NCBI GenBank assembly: GCA_900756945.1
Contig: CAAELZ010000082.1
Span: 1 to 10,949, forward strand
Length of the DNA: 10,949 nucleotides
Direction of reading: 5' to 3'
Source of the DNA: an uncultured Collinsella sp.
GTDB lineage: Bacteria > Actinomycetota > Coriobacteriia > Coriobacteriales > Coriobacteriaceae
The notes under the pieces are model-generated. The model worked only from the letters and a program-made list of their open reading frames with translations. It ran no database searches and had not been told where the DNA came from. Positions 1 to 6,503 of this stretch are shown here, one piece after another (position 1 is the stretch's first letter; each line of letters starts with the position of its first letter). The position numbers and the translations under genes are program-made.

Positions 1-93
1 GGCATGGGCGTCGGCCGGTGCAGCGGCATCCGCGCCCGCGGGCGTTTCGGTATCGATGTCCACGCCGTCACCAAACAGGCTCGATTGCTCCAT
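1..93 (-). CDS. 5' end of an unidentified gene, cut by the window edge
   Basis: Only the first 31 codons are inside the window, read from an ATG at 93-91 leftwards. The protein begins MEQSSLFGDG and continues into an Asp/Ala/Pro-rich stretch with no recognisable domain. The start is chosen because GAAGGAG (complement of 101-107) lies 7 bases upstream. The gene is on the same strand as htrA but is separated from it by a terminator, so it should have its own promoter. A short acidic 'SLFGD' N-terminus ahead of the first domain occurs in some actinobacterial DNA repair and replication ATPases such as RarA, but 31 residues cannot decide this and no function is assigned. A competing open frame on the same strand is discussed among the rejected items. 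Confidence 0.55.
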   Translation of the reverse strand, partial: MEQSSLFGDGVDIDTETPAGADAAAPADAHA

Positions 94-342
94 AGCGGCA
101 CTCCTTCGCTCGATTTCAAACGGATACTAGAGTACCACCGGTCACCATGGCGCCGAATAGCGGTCTCAAACCGCACCGAATCGGCAGCCGCCGAACCGGG
201 ATGGATCGCGCGATCAAACCATGCCCTTGCCATTTCCAAATGATTCGTTTTCCTCTGTCCCAACGGATCAATAGGAAAAGAGGGGGCTGTCCCGCGTTGG
301 CGGAACAGCCCCCCTCTGGCTCGATATGTGCGAAACGGCTCG
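94..342. other. intergenic region between htrA and the edge gene
   Basis: No convincing complete gene is seen. The right part holds the htrA terminator (listed separately). The left part must hold the promoter of the edge gene; the best -10-like hexamer is TAGTAT on the minus strand (complement of 126-131), without a convincing -35. Confidence 0.4.
279..317 (-). terminator. intrinsic terminator of htrA
   Basis: AGAGGGGGCTGT (279-290) pairs with ACAGCCCCCCTCT (305-317) with one extra C, and an inner CCGC/GCGG stem (292-295 with 300-303) closes a GTTG loop. On the minus strand the stem runs into CTTTTCC. It lies about 25 bases beyond the htrA stop codon. Confidence 0.85.
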
Positions 343-1803
343 TTAGAAACCCTGACCGTTGCCCTGACCCTGACCTTGCTGGCCCAGCAGCTCCTCCAGG
401 TACTGGCGCAGCTGCTCGTCGGTAATACCGCCGTTGCCGGTGTCGGTCGAACTGTCGTCCTGCTGCTGGTTCTGCAGCTCCTCGTCGGAGCCCAGCTCGA
501 CGGTGACCTTCTTCTCTTCCTTGCCGCGCATGAGCGTGATCTCGACCTTCTCACCCACCTCGTGGCTGCGCAGTGCGATGATCAGGCCATCGGCGCTCGA
601 AATCTCATCGTCGCCCAGCTTGGTGATGACGTCGCCCTCCTGAATGCCGGCCTTGGCGGCAGGACCATCCTCAACGACGCTCGCCACATACGCGCCGCTA
701 TCGGTGCTCAACTTGTTGGTGCGGGCGTTAAGCGCATTGACGCTCGAAAGCGTAGCGCCCATGTACGGATGCACCGGCGTCTTACCGTCGATGATCTGGT
801 CGGCAATGTTCTTGGCGTAGTTAACCGGAATGGCAAAACCCACGCCCGAGCTGGAGCCCGAGTAGCTCTCGATAAGCGAGTTGATACCCACAAGCTCGCC
901 ATTGTCGTTGACGAGCGCGCCGCCGGAGTTGCCCGGATTGATGGCGGCATCGGTCTGGATCATGTTGGCATAGATGGTGTTGCCGCTGGTAGAGCTCATG
1001 GCCGTGGAGCGATACAGCGCCGAGACGATACCGGTGGAGACAGACTGTTCGTTGCCGAAGGGCGAGCCGATCGCCATGACCCACTCGCCCACGTTGAGCT
1101 TGGAGGAATCACCAATCTCAATCGGCGTGAGCTTGGAGGCGTCGGCGTCCTTGAGCTTGATGACGGCCAGGTCGCTCGAAGCGTCGTTGCCCACGAACTC
1201 GGCCTCGTAGGTGGTGCCGTCGTCCATGGTCACCACGTACTGGTCATAGCCATCGACCACGTGGTTGTTGGTGAGGATATGGCCCTCGGTATCGAGCACC
1301 ACGCCCGAACCGACGCTGCCCGAGTTGTTCGACTCGTCGGCAGACTGCGAAAGCGAGCCATTCTGGCCGCCGCTCGACGTGGCGGTGATGGAAACGACGG
1401 AGGGCAGGGCCTTGGCAGAAACGGCCTCGGCCAACGTGGTGTCCTCGGAGTCGATCGTAATCTTTTGCGTCGACGAACCCGAAGCGCCCGCCGTCACGGC
1501 ATTCTTGCCGCCACCGATATCGAGCGTACCGCTCATAATGAGCGCAATGACCAGCAGGGCGCCACAGGCGCAACCGGCGAGTGCCGTAATAAAGATCGGC
1601 AGCTTTTTGGTCTTGGTCTTGACCACCGTGTGCTTGTTCACGACCTGCGCACCGCCCAGCGGCTGGCCGGTCTGTGTGTCATAGGCCTGCACGTAGGGAA
1701 TGTTGCTACCGGCAGGCGTCGACTCCACCTGCACGCGCGGCTGCTGCTGAGTCTCGCCGGCATTGCCAACATCCTGGGGACGCTGGGAATCGTTCTCGCT
1801 CAT
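343..1803 (-). CDS. htrA: HtrA/DegP-type trypsin-like serine protease with PDZ domain, membrane-anchored
   Basis: This 486-residue protein is a surface quality-control protease that should cleave misfolded exported proteins. Residues 1-66 form a polar cytoplasmic tail rich in Gln/Thr/Lys. Residues about 68-90 form one membrane segment (starting KLPIFITALAG), and a Ser/Gly linker leads to the trypsin-like domain (about 125-340). The catalytic triad is visible: His181 in TNNHVVD, Asp211 in SSDLAVIK and Ser293 in GNSGGALV. One PDZ domain follows (about 345-437), then a low-complexity C-terminal tail rich in Gln, Asp and finally Gly-Gln. The start at 1803 is preferred over an ORF start 13 codons upstream because GAAAGGA lies 8 bases before it. 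The gene is monocistronic, between the terminator of the regulator gene upstream and its own. Length and layout match the single-TM, single-PDZ HtrA of Gram-positive bacteria. Confidence 0.95.
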   Translation of the reverse strand: MSENDSQRPQDVGNAGETQQQPRVQVESTPAGSNIPYVQAYDTQTGQPLGGAQVVNKHTVVKTKTKKLPIFITALAGCACGALLVIALIMSGTLDIGGGKNAVTAGASGSSTQKITIDSEDTTLAEAVSAKALPSVVSITATSSGGQNGSLSQSADESNNSGSVGSGVVLDTEGHILTNNHVVDGYDQYVVTMDDGTTYEAEFVGNDASSDLAVIKLKDADASKLTPIEIGDSSKLNVGEWVMAIGSPFGNEQSVSTGIVSALYRSTAMSSTSGNTIYANMIQTDAAINPGNSGGALVNDNGELVGINSLIESYSGSSSGVGFAIPVNYAKNIADQIIDGKTPVHPYMGATLSSVNALNARTNKLSTDSGAYVASVVEDGPAAKAGIQEGDVITKLGDDEISSADGLIIALRSHEVGEKVEITLMRGKEEKKVTVELGSDEELQNQQQDDSSTDTGNGGITDEQLRQYLEELLGQQGQGQGNGQGF

Positions 1804-1832
1804 AGCTGCGATCCTTTCGTCAAATAACCAAA

Positions 1833-1856
1833 GGCCCGCCAAACACGTGGCGGGCC
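1833..1856 (-). promoter_or_regulatory. hairpin in the htrA leader
   Basis: GGCCCGCC and GGCGGGCC form a perfect 8-bp stem around an 8-base loop, 30 bases upstream of the htrA start codon. On the minus strand it is followed by TTTGGTTATTTG, a weak U-rich tail. It could be a weak terminator or attenuator or a 5' mRNA stabiliser; the sequence alone does not decide. Confidence 0.45.
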
Positions 1857-1970
1857 ATCATTGTTCACGTTGAGTTGTACCCCAATATGCGGGCGTACGT
1901 GTACGAGAACGCAATCTTTTAGGAAGGCTTAAGTTCTGCTGCAAACTCGAAAGGAGCCCGCACCTGCGTC
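1857..1970 (-). promoter_or_regulatory. probable htrA promoter region
   Basis: This is the only space between the upstream terminator and the htrA leader hairpin, so the htrA promoter must lie here. The best-spaced pair on the minus strand is TTGCAG, 17 bases, TAAAAG (around 1952-1918), which is only a weak match. A perfect 12-bp dyad, CGTAC-GT-GTACG (1894-1905), lies just downstream and could be an operator. Confidence 0.3.
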
Positions 1971-1974
1971 AAAA

Positions 1975-2007
1975 CCACCACAAAGGTGTCTGTCCCCTTT
2001 GTGGTGG
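1975..2007 (-). terminator. intrinsic terminator of the GlnR-like regulator gene
   Basis: CCACCACAAAGG (1975-1986) and CCTTTGTGGTGG (1996-2007) form a perfect 12-bp stem with a 9-base loop. On the minus strand the stem is followed by TTTTGACG. It starts four bases after the stop codon of the regulator gene. Confidence 0.85.
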
Positions 2008-2011
2008 AAAT

Positions 2012-2674
2012 CTAGTCCTTAAACAGATAGCCCACGCCGCGGACGGTGGTGATGTGTGCCGCGATCTGCGGGCCCACCTTGGAGCGGATGCGTCGAATGT
2101 GCACGTCGACGGTGCGCGTGCCGCCGCAGTACTCAAAGCCCCACACGCGGTGCAGCAGTACCTCGCGGCTGTAGGCGCGGTTGGGGTGCGTCGCCAAAAA
2201 GCTCAGCAGCGAGTACTCCATCAGCGTCAGGTCGATGGGCTCGTTATCGAGTGTCACCTGGTAGGTAGCCAGGTTAATCTCGAGGTTATCGATATTGAGC
2301 ACATCGTCGGCGGTGACGGTCTCCTCCTCGCCCATCAGGCGCTGCGCGCGAGCCTTGAGCTCATTGGGCGTCGCCGTGGGGCATACAAAGTCGGCATGCG
2401 CGTGATTCGGCAGGCGCAGGGTGCCGAGCGCCTCGTCGTCGACGATCACCAGCATGGGGACACCGCCGCGATCGTCAAGCCACTTGGCAATCTGATCGAT
2501 GCGGTCGCTGCGGATGCCATCGGAATCGAGGATCAGCAGGTCAAAGTCATGCGCCGCAGTCGGCGAATCGGGAGTGGCCAGGCTCACCTCGACACCCAGG
2601 GTGGTCGTCAGGCTGCGGGCAAACTCGTGGAAGCGCGTCGTGCGCGCCATGAACAGGGCACTCTTTTCGGACAT
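2012..2674 (-). CDS. OmpR/PhoB-type winged-helix transcription regulator, GlnR-like orphan response regulator
   Basis: This 220-residue DNA-binding protein has an N-terminal receiver-like domain (about 1-115) and an OmpR-type winged helix (about 125-218, ending in TTVRGVGYLF). The receiver is atypical: the acidic pair after strand 1 is absent (LFMARTTRF), and the conserved switch Lys is missing. Asp50 in LLILDSD remains at the usual phosphoacceptor position. This matches the pattern of actinomycete GlnR, an orphan regulator of nitrogen metabolism that is not controlled by a cognate kinase. The segment GGTRTVDVHIRRIRSK is close to the GlnR recognition region as I recall it. The start at 2674 is set by GGAGG five bases upstream. 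The gene lies 50 bases after the glnA-like gene on the same strand, probably as one operon, and ends in its own terminator. Family membership is sure; the GlnR role is inference. Confidence 0.88.
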   Translation of the reverse strand: MSEKSALFMARTTRFHEFARSLTTTLGVEVSLATPDSPTAAHDFDLLILDSDGIRSDRIDQIAKWLDDRGGVPMLVIVDDEALGTLRLPNHAHADFVCPTATPNELKARAQRLMGEEETVTADDVLNIDNLEINLATYQVTLDNEPIDLTLMEYSLLSFLATHPNRAYSREVLLHRVWGFEYCGGTRTVDVHIRRIRSKVGPQIAAHITTVRGVGYLFKD

Positions 2675-2724
2675 ATCGGCCTCCAAAGAAATGAGCTCAA
2701 TCGTACTGGAACAAGCCAGCGCGA

Positions 2725-4062
2725 TTAGGAGTTCGCCAGGTAGTGCTTGATCTCCCACTCGGTGATCGTAGACTCAAACTTATGCCACTCGTCGCGCTTC
2801 TTTTTGAGGAAGAAGCTGTGGATGTGCTCGCCGAGAGCATCCTTCATAAACTGCGAGTCCTCAAACACGTCGAGCGCCTCTTTGAGCGAGCGAGGCAGCG
2901 GCGCGTAGCCGGCCTCGACCATCTGACGGTCGGTAAGCTTGAGCGTCTCGGCCGTGGCCTCGGGCGGGAGTTCCAGCTTGCGCTCGATGCCGTCCAGACC
3001 AGCCGCCAGCGTGACGGCGTTGACCAGATACGGGTTGGCCATGGGGTCGGGACTGCGCAGCTCGATGCGCGTGGACAGCGGCTTGCCGGGCTTGTAGACC
3101 GGGATGCGGACCATACTCGCGCGGTTGCGCAGGCCCCACGTGGCGTACTGCGGCACGGAGTCGCCACCCGTGGTGATGCGCTTGTACGAGTTGACCGTGG
3201 GGTTGGTGATGGCGCTGATCTCGCGCGCGTGCGCTAAGATGCCGGCCATGTAGTGCTTGGCGATTTCGGAGAGGTGGTACTTCTCGTCGTCCTCGCCCCA
3301 AAAGACGTTGTTGCCGTCGTGGTCGAACAGCGACTGATGCAAAAACATGGCGCTGCCGTCCTCGCCCGCCAACGGCTTGGGCATAAAGGAAGCGTGGCAA
3401 CCGCTCTCGTAGGCCTGCTGCTTAATGATGAGCTTGGCCGTGGTGACGGCGTCGGACATGCTCAGGGCCTCGGCGTGACGCAAGCTCATGCCGTGCTGCG
3501 AGCGGCCGGCGGCGTGGAAGGTGTACTCCACGGGCACGGACATCTTCTCGAGCGTGAGGACCGTGTTGCGACGCAGGTCGCGGGCGGCATCGCTCACCGA
3601 AAGATCGAAGTAGCCCACGTTGTCGAGCGGCTCGGGGGTGTGCTCGTCGGGGAAGTAGTAATACTCCAGCTCGGCACCCACGTTGAGCAGATAGCCAGCC
3701 TTCTCGGCCTTGCGGAACATGCGGCGCAGCGCAGCGCGCGGGTCGCCGGCGAAGGGCTCGCGATCGGGAGTGCACACGTCGCAGAACACACGGGCGACGC
3801 CGTTGTGGCTCGGGCGCCACGGCAGGATCTGGAAGGTCGAAGCATCGGGGAACGCCAGCATGTCGGCTTCCTCGGGCGTGGCAAAGCCCTCGATAGCGGA
3901 GCCGTCAAAGCCAATACCCTCCTCAAAAGCGACCTCGAGGTCCTCGGGGCTAATGGCAAAGTTCTTGAGGCGGCCGAGAATGTCGACAAACCACAGACGC
4001 ACAAAGCGGATGTCACGCTGCTCTACGGAGCGGAGTACGTAATCGATGTTCTGCTGGTTCAT
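2725..4062 (-). CDS. glnA: type I glutamine synthetase family protein, GlnA2-like, with altered active-site residues
   Basis: At 445 residues this has the length of the GSI-alpha/GlnA2 branch. Glutamine synthetase makes glutamine from glutamate, ammonia and ATP; some actinobacterial paralogues use polyamines instead. Family signatures are clear: FDGSAIEGF (52-60), GAELEYYYF (129-137), FMPKPLAGEDGS (226-237), NPTVNSYKR (287-295), RIELRSPDP (332-340) and the C-terminal EWEIKHYL. The usual adenylylation-Tyr segment is not apparent. Residues near position 62 read ATPEEAD, so the Arg62 used for feedback control in Bacillus is Thr here. Several catalytic positions are changed: the motif normally HHEVAPGQHE reads FHAAGRSQHG (182-191), GSGMH reads GSAMF (236-240), and the flap Glu is Asp301. 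The start is supported by GGGGAG. It is probably co-transcribed with the GlnR-like gene. Family membership is sure; ordinary GS activity is doubtful. Confidence 0.9.
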   Translation of the reverse strand: MNQQNIDYVLRSVEQRDIRFVRLWFVDILGRLKNFAISPEDLEVAFEEGIGFDGSAIEGFATPEEADMLAFPDASTFQILPWRPSHNGVARVFCDVCTPDREPFAGDPRAALRRMFRKAEKAGYLLNVGAELEYYYFPDEHTPEPLDNVGYFDLSVSDAARDLRRNTVLTLEKMSVPVEYTFHAAGRSQHGMSLRHAEALSMSDAVTTAKLIIKQQAYESGCHASFMPKPLAGEDGSAMFLHQSLFDHDGNNVFWGEDDEKYHLSEIAKHYMAGILAHAREISAITNPTVNSYKRITTGGDSVPQYATWGLRNRASMVRIPVYKPGKPLSTRIELRSPDPMANPYLVNAVTLAAGLDGIERKLELPPEATAETLKLTDRQMVEAGYAPLPRSLKEALDVFEDSQFMKDALGEHIHSFFLKKKRDEWHKFESTITEWEIKHYLANS

Positions 4063-4196
4063 GTCGCTCCCCTTTCTTTCGGGCGGGTTTCGACTGGTCT
4101 ATATCGCAGATACTATCGCAGAAAAATGTTTCCGCAGGGTTAAAGCGTATCAAGCGCTCAAAAAACGTGTGCGAACAGGCAGTTGCGAACGAGTAG
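4063..4196 (-). promoter_or_regulatory. glnA upstream region: GlnR-box-like site, tandem 9-bp repeat, possible -10
   Basis: On the minus strand TTAAC-N6-GAAAC (complement of 4128-4143) matches half of the actinomycete GlnR box (gTnAC-N6-GaAAC) at nine of ten positions, 66-81 bases upstream of the start codon. Closer in, the nonamer TATCGCAGA occurs twice as a direct repeat (4102-4110 and 4114-4122, 12-base period). A -10-like TATAGA (complement of 4098-4103) overlaps the inner repeat. No strong terminator for the lacI-type gene is seen in this gap. Confidence 0.4.
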
Positions 4197-5219
4197 TTAG
4201 CGCGAGGTCGAAGCGCGGTGTTCGATGTGGCCGGGTATCTCGATGCGCTTGGGGGCGAGCTTTGCGGCATCGCCCACCGTAGTGGTAACGACGTCGATGC
4301 GCTCGGACAGACGCTCGATTACGCGCTCGGCGATGGTGTGGGTGTCTTGCGCGGCCGTGGTCACACCGCCAAAGAGCACGTGGTTCCAGGGGTAATCGTC
4401 AAACGTTGCGATCTTAAGGCCCGCCGGCAGCGAGGGACCCAGCTGCGCCAGTGCCTCGGTCAGGCGCAGGAAGACCAGGCCGTTGACGGCAATGAGGCCG
4501 AGCTTTTTACCCGCATAGCCGCGGATGGTCTCGTCCAGGCGACTGACACCCTCGACACCACCGTCCGCCAAGGTGACGACCTCGCCGGCCAGGCCGCGAC
4601 GCGAGAGCTCGTCGGCAAAGGCCTCGGCGCGCTCGCGACGCACGGGGCTGTCGTCGCTTGCCTCAGTGAGCAGGCACAGGCGCTCGCTGTCAGCAGCGGC
4701 CAAGGCGTCTACCAGGCCGGCAACTAGCTCACGGTTGTTAGATGTCACCAGATCGACACCTCCGTCGGCAACGTCGCGGTCGAGCAGCACAACGGGCAGG
4801 CGCCCCGCGGCCGCGGCGATCGCCTTGTCGTTGCCACCACAGGTGTTGACAATCAGGCCGTCCACGCCGGCATCGATAAGTCTGGTGAGCGACTCTGCCT
4901 CCTTGGCGGGGTCGTTGCCGCTAATGGCCGTCATAAGCGAGCAGCCGCGCGCGGCGGCACTGGCGGAAAGCCCTTCGAGCATGGCGCTAGAGAACGGGTT
5001 GGCGATGTCGGCTAGGATCACACCGATGAGGTTGGTGCGCGAGCTGCGCAAATTGCGCGCGGCGGCACGTGGACGATAGCCGGTGCGCTCGATAACTGCC
5101 GCGATGCGAGCACGGGTTTCCTCGGTCATCTGCCCGGGGCGGTTGTTGAGATAGCGCGAGACCGTGGCCGGGCTCACGCCCGCCTCGGCGGCAATGTCCT
5201 TGATTCTCATCTGCGCCAT
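4197..5219 (-). CDS. LacI-family transcription regulator, KdgR-like
   Basis: This 340-residue repressor has a LacI helix-turn-helix (residues 4-24, IKDIAAEAGVSPATVSRYLN), a hinge helix region (about 50-61, RAAARNLRSSRT) and a periplasmic-binding-like sugar domain (about 64-330). The effector-domain segment TFDDYPWN (272-279) resembles the FDDxPW motif I associate with KdgR-type LacI members. The gene is divergent from kdgK-eda, and tandem operators of the AAACCG/TTT type sit between them. The inferred role is repression of KDG catabolism, relieved by KDG or a related sugar acid. The start at 5219 is chosen because the helix-turn-helix begins there; the ribosome site (ACGGGGTG) is weak. A start 16 codons upstream has no ribosome site at all. 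Confidence 0.9.
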   Translation of the reverse strand: MAQMRIKDIAAEAGVSPATVSRYLNNRPGQMTEETRARIAAVIERTGYRPRAAARNLRSSRTNLIGVILADIANPFSSAMLEGLSASAAARGCSLMTAISGNDPAKEAESLTRLIDAGVDGLIVNTCGGNDKAIAAAAGRLPVVLLDRDVADGGVDLVTSNNRELVAGLVDALAAADSERLCLLTEASDDSPVRRERAEAFADELSRRGLAGEVVTLADGGVEGVSRLDETIRGYAGKKLGLIAVNGLVFLRLTEALAQLGPSLPAGLKIATFDDYPWNHVLFGGVTTAAQDTHTIAERVIERLSERIDVVTTTVGDAAKLAPKRIEIPGHIEHRASTSR

Positions 5220-5284
5220 AGCGCACCCCGTTTCCCAATTGTCGGCAGTCTGAGCCATTTTAGGCATTTTTTTAAAAATCTCGC

Positions 5285-5311
5285 TTGCAAAACGCTGTAG
5301 GTGAGTATACT
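5285..5311 (+). promoter_or_regulatory. probable kdgK promoter, overlapping a divergent lacI-type promoter
   Basis: TATACT (5306-5311) is a good -10 hexamer. TTGCAA (5285-5290) is the best -35 but leaves only a 15-base spacer. The octamer AGTATACT (5304-5311) is palindromic, so the same bases give a TATACT -10 for the divergent repressor gene on the minus strand. Confidence 0.45.
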
Positions 5312-5321
5312 ACAACTCGAA

Positions 5322-5350
5322 ACGAAACCGATTTCGTAAACCGATTTCGG
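5322..5350. promoter_or_regulatory. tandem LacI-type operators in the repressor-kdgK gap
   Basis: ACGAAA-CCGA-TTTCGT (5322-5337) is a dyad of the LacI-family type. The 12-mer AAACCGATTTCG inside it (5325-5336) is repeated at 5338-5349 with a 13-base period. The sites lie just downstream of the kdgK -10 and overlap the expected -35 zone of the divergent repressor gene, so one bound protein could repress kdgK and its own gene. Confidence 0.7.
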
Positions 5351-5353
5351 CAA

Positions 5354-5411
5354 GCGTTGGCACGGAGGTGCAAAGATGTACCCTACCGTCTTGGCACCTC
5401 CGTGCCAACGC
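5354..5411. repeat. perfect 18-bp inverted repeat in the kdgK leader, also two tandem dyads
   Basis: GCGTTGGCACGGAGGTGC (5354-5371) is the exact reverse complement of 5394-5411, with 22 bases between; AAGA/TCTT extends the stem after one mismatch. Each arm is also a dyad: TTGGCAC-CTCC-GTGCCAA (5391-5408) is perfect, and 5357-5374 matches at six of seven positions. The dyad centres are 34 bases apart. No T-run follows, so it is not a terminator. It could be a second operator pair or an RNA hairpin. Confidence 0.75.
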
Positions 5412-5462
5412 CATATCAAAGGTGTACGCACGAGCAAGAAGGAGCTGCGCGACCATGGGTAA
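5376..5462 (+). CDS. possible 28-codon leader ORF overlapping the kdgK start
   Basis: An ATG at 5376 follows GGAGGTG (5364-5370) with good spacing and opens a 28-codon frame starting MYPTVLAPPCQRHI. Its TAA (5460-5462) falls just after the kdgK ATG (5455-5457) in another frame, as in translational coupling. The ribosome site and the first codons lie in the two arms of the inverted repeat, so folding would hide the site. No homology is recognised. It may be chance; the start-stop overlap is the only positive sign. Confidence 0.25.
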   Translation: MYPTVLAPPCQRHIKGVRTSKKELRDHG

Positions 5463-6489
5463 AACGGTTCTTACCTTCGGCGAGATCATGATGAGGCTCT
5501 CGCCCAAAGATCATCTGCGCATTGAGCAGGCGACCGAGTTTGATGTCCGCTACGGCGGCGCCGAAGCCAACACCGCGCTTTCCCTGGCCTACCAGGGTGA
5601 CAAGGCAGCTTACGTCTCCGTTGTCCCGGCCAACCGTCTGGGCGAGTGCGCCCTGCGTTCGCTGAAGGTCTACGACGTCGATACCTCACGCGTCGTGCGC
5701 CAGGGCGACCGTCTTGGCTCCTATGTGTTTGAGGTCGGCGCCTCGCAGCGCGGCAACGGCTGCGTCTACGACCGCAAGTACTCTGCCATCAACATGGCCA
5801 AGCGCGACGTCTTTGACTGGGACGAGATCCTCAAGGGTGTCGATGTCTTCTACTTCTCCGGCGTGACGCCCGCCGTCTCCGACGAGATGGCCGCCGCCTG
5901 CAAGGATGCCCTCACCGCCTGCCGCGCCAAAGGCATCACCACCGTGTGCGACGTGAACTATCGCGGCAAGATGTGGTCGCCCGAGAAGTCGCAGGCCACC
6001 ATGAAGGAACTCCTGCCGCTCGTTGACATCTGCATTGCCAACGACGAGGACGCTCCTGCCGGCCTCGGTATGACCTGCGTCTCCGGCTCCCTTGCCCACG
6101 GCATCGAGGAGCGCGACACCTACGTCGAGATGGCCCGTCAGATCTGCGCCGAGTACGGTTGCAAGAAGGTCGCCTCGGTCGTCCGCAACATCTCCTGCGT
6201 CGAGCGCTCCATCTGGATGGGCATGCTCTATGACGTCGAGAGCGACGAGCACTGGTTCTCCCCTGCTCACGACGTGCACGTGCTCGAGGGCGTTGCCGCC
6301 GGCGACGCTTTCAACGCCGGCCTCGTCCATGCCCTCATCAACGACTTTGACCCGCAGGACGCCGTCAACTACGCCATCGCGGCCTCGATCCTCAAGCTCA
6401 CTATCAAGGGCGATTCCAACCTGGTGACCGCAGACGAGATCGCAGCCGTGGCATCCGCCGCCGACGGTGGCACCCGCGTCGCCCGTTAA
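5455..6489 (+). CDS. kdgK: 2-keto-3-deoxygluconate kinase, PfkB family
   Basis: This 344-residue cytoplasmic sugar kinase should phosphorylate KDG to 2-keto-3-deoxy-6-phosphogluconate with ATP, feeding the aldolase encoded next. The N-terminal PfkB signature is GGAEANTALSLA (34-45). DVNYRGKMW (166-174) is typical of the KDG kinase subgroup, and the C-terminal anion-hole motif AAGDAFNAG (281-289) carries the catalytic base Asp284. The start at 5455 is chosen because the PfkB N-terminus (MGKTVLTFGEIMMRLSP) begins there; GGAG lies ten bases upstream, rather far. An upstream in-frame GTG would add 29 unrelated residues. Regulation is probably by the divergent LacI-type repressor through operators in the 5' region. 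The alternative, another PfkB sugar kinase, is less likely given the adjacent eda. Confidence 0.93.
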   Translation: MGKTVLTFGEIMMRLSPKDHLRIEQATEFDVRYGGAEANTALSLAYQGDKAAYVSVVPANRLGECALRSLKVYDVDTSRVVRQGDRLGSYVFEVGASQRGNGCVYDRKYSAINMAKRDVFDWDEILKGVDVFYFSGVTPAVSDEMAAACKDALTACRAKGITTVCDVNYRGKMWSPEKSQATMKELLPLVDICIANDEDAPAGLGMTCVSGSLAHGIEERDTYVEMARQICAEYGCKKVASVVRNISCVERSIWMGMLYDVESDEHWFSPAHDVHVLEGVAAGDAFNAGLVHALINDFDPQDAVNYAIAASILKLTIKGDSNLVTADEIAAVASAADGGTRVAR

Positions 6490-6503
6490 GCCGTCCCCAT
6501 TCC

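Noticed and set aside
1..233. Minus-strand open frame from an ATG at 233 (starting MARAWFDRAIHPG) running off the window
   Set aside because: It lacks a properly spaced ribosome site and overlaps the MEQSSLFGDG frame, which has a good one; open frames of this length are common by chance at this G+C. It cannot be excluded without sequence to the left.
328..1827. A 499-codon open frame on the plus strand, antisense to htrA
   Set aside because: It is a mirror frame of a high-G+C gene; its translation is low-complexity (Leu/Val/Arg/Asp/His rich) with no domain, while the minus strand encodes a clear HtrA with catalytic triad.
3253..4143. A 296-codon plus-strand frame antisense to glnA
   Set aside because: Same situation: the opposite strand carries full-length GS motifs, and this frame has no recognisable domain.
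5220..5267. A start 16 codons upstream for the LacI-type protein
   Set aside because: No ribosome site precedes it, and the family's helix-turn-helix normally begins within a few residues of the start.
5357..5374. Sigma54-type promoter resemblance (TTGGCAC then TGCA)
   Set aside because: The GG-to-GC spacing is one base short of the strict sigma54 requirement, and actinobacteria generally lack sigma54. The sequence is better explained as one half of the inverted repeat.
5368..5454. A GTG start extending KdgK by 29 residues
   Set aside because: The extension is unlike any PfkB N-terminus and translates the inverted repeat; the conserved beta strand begins at the ATG at 5455.
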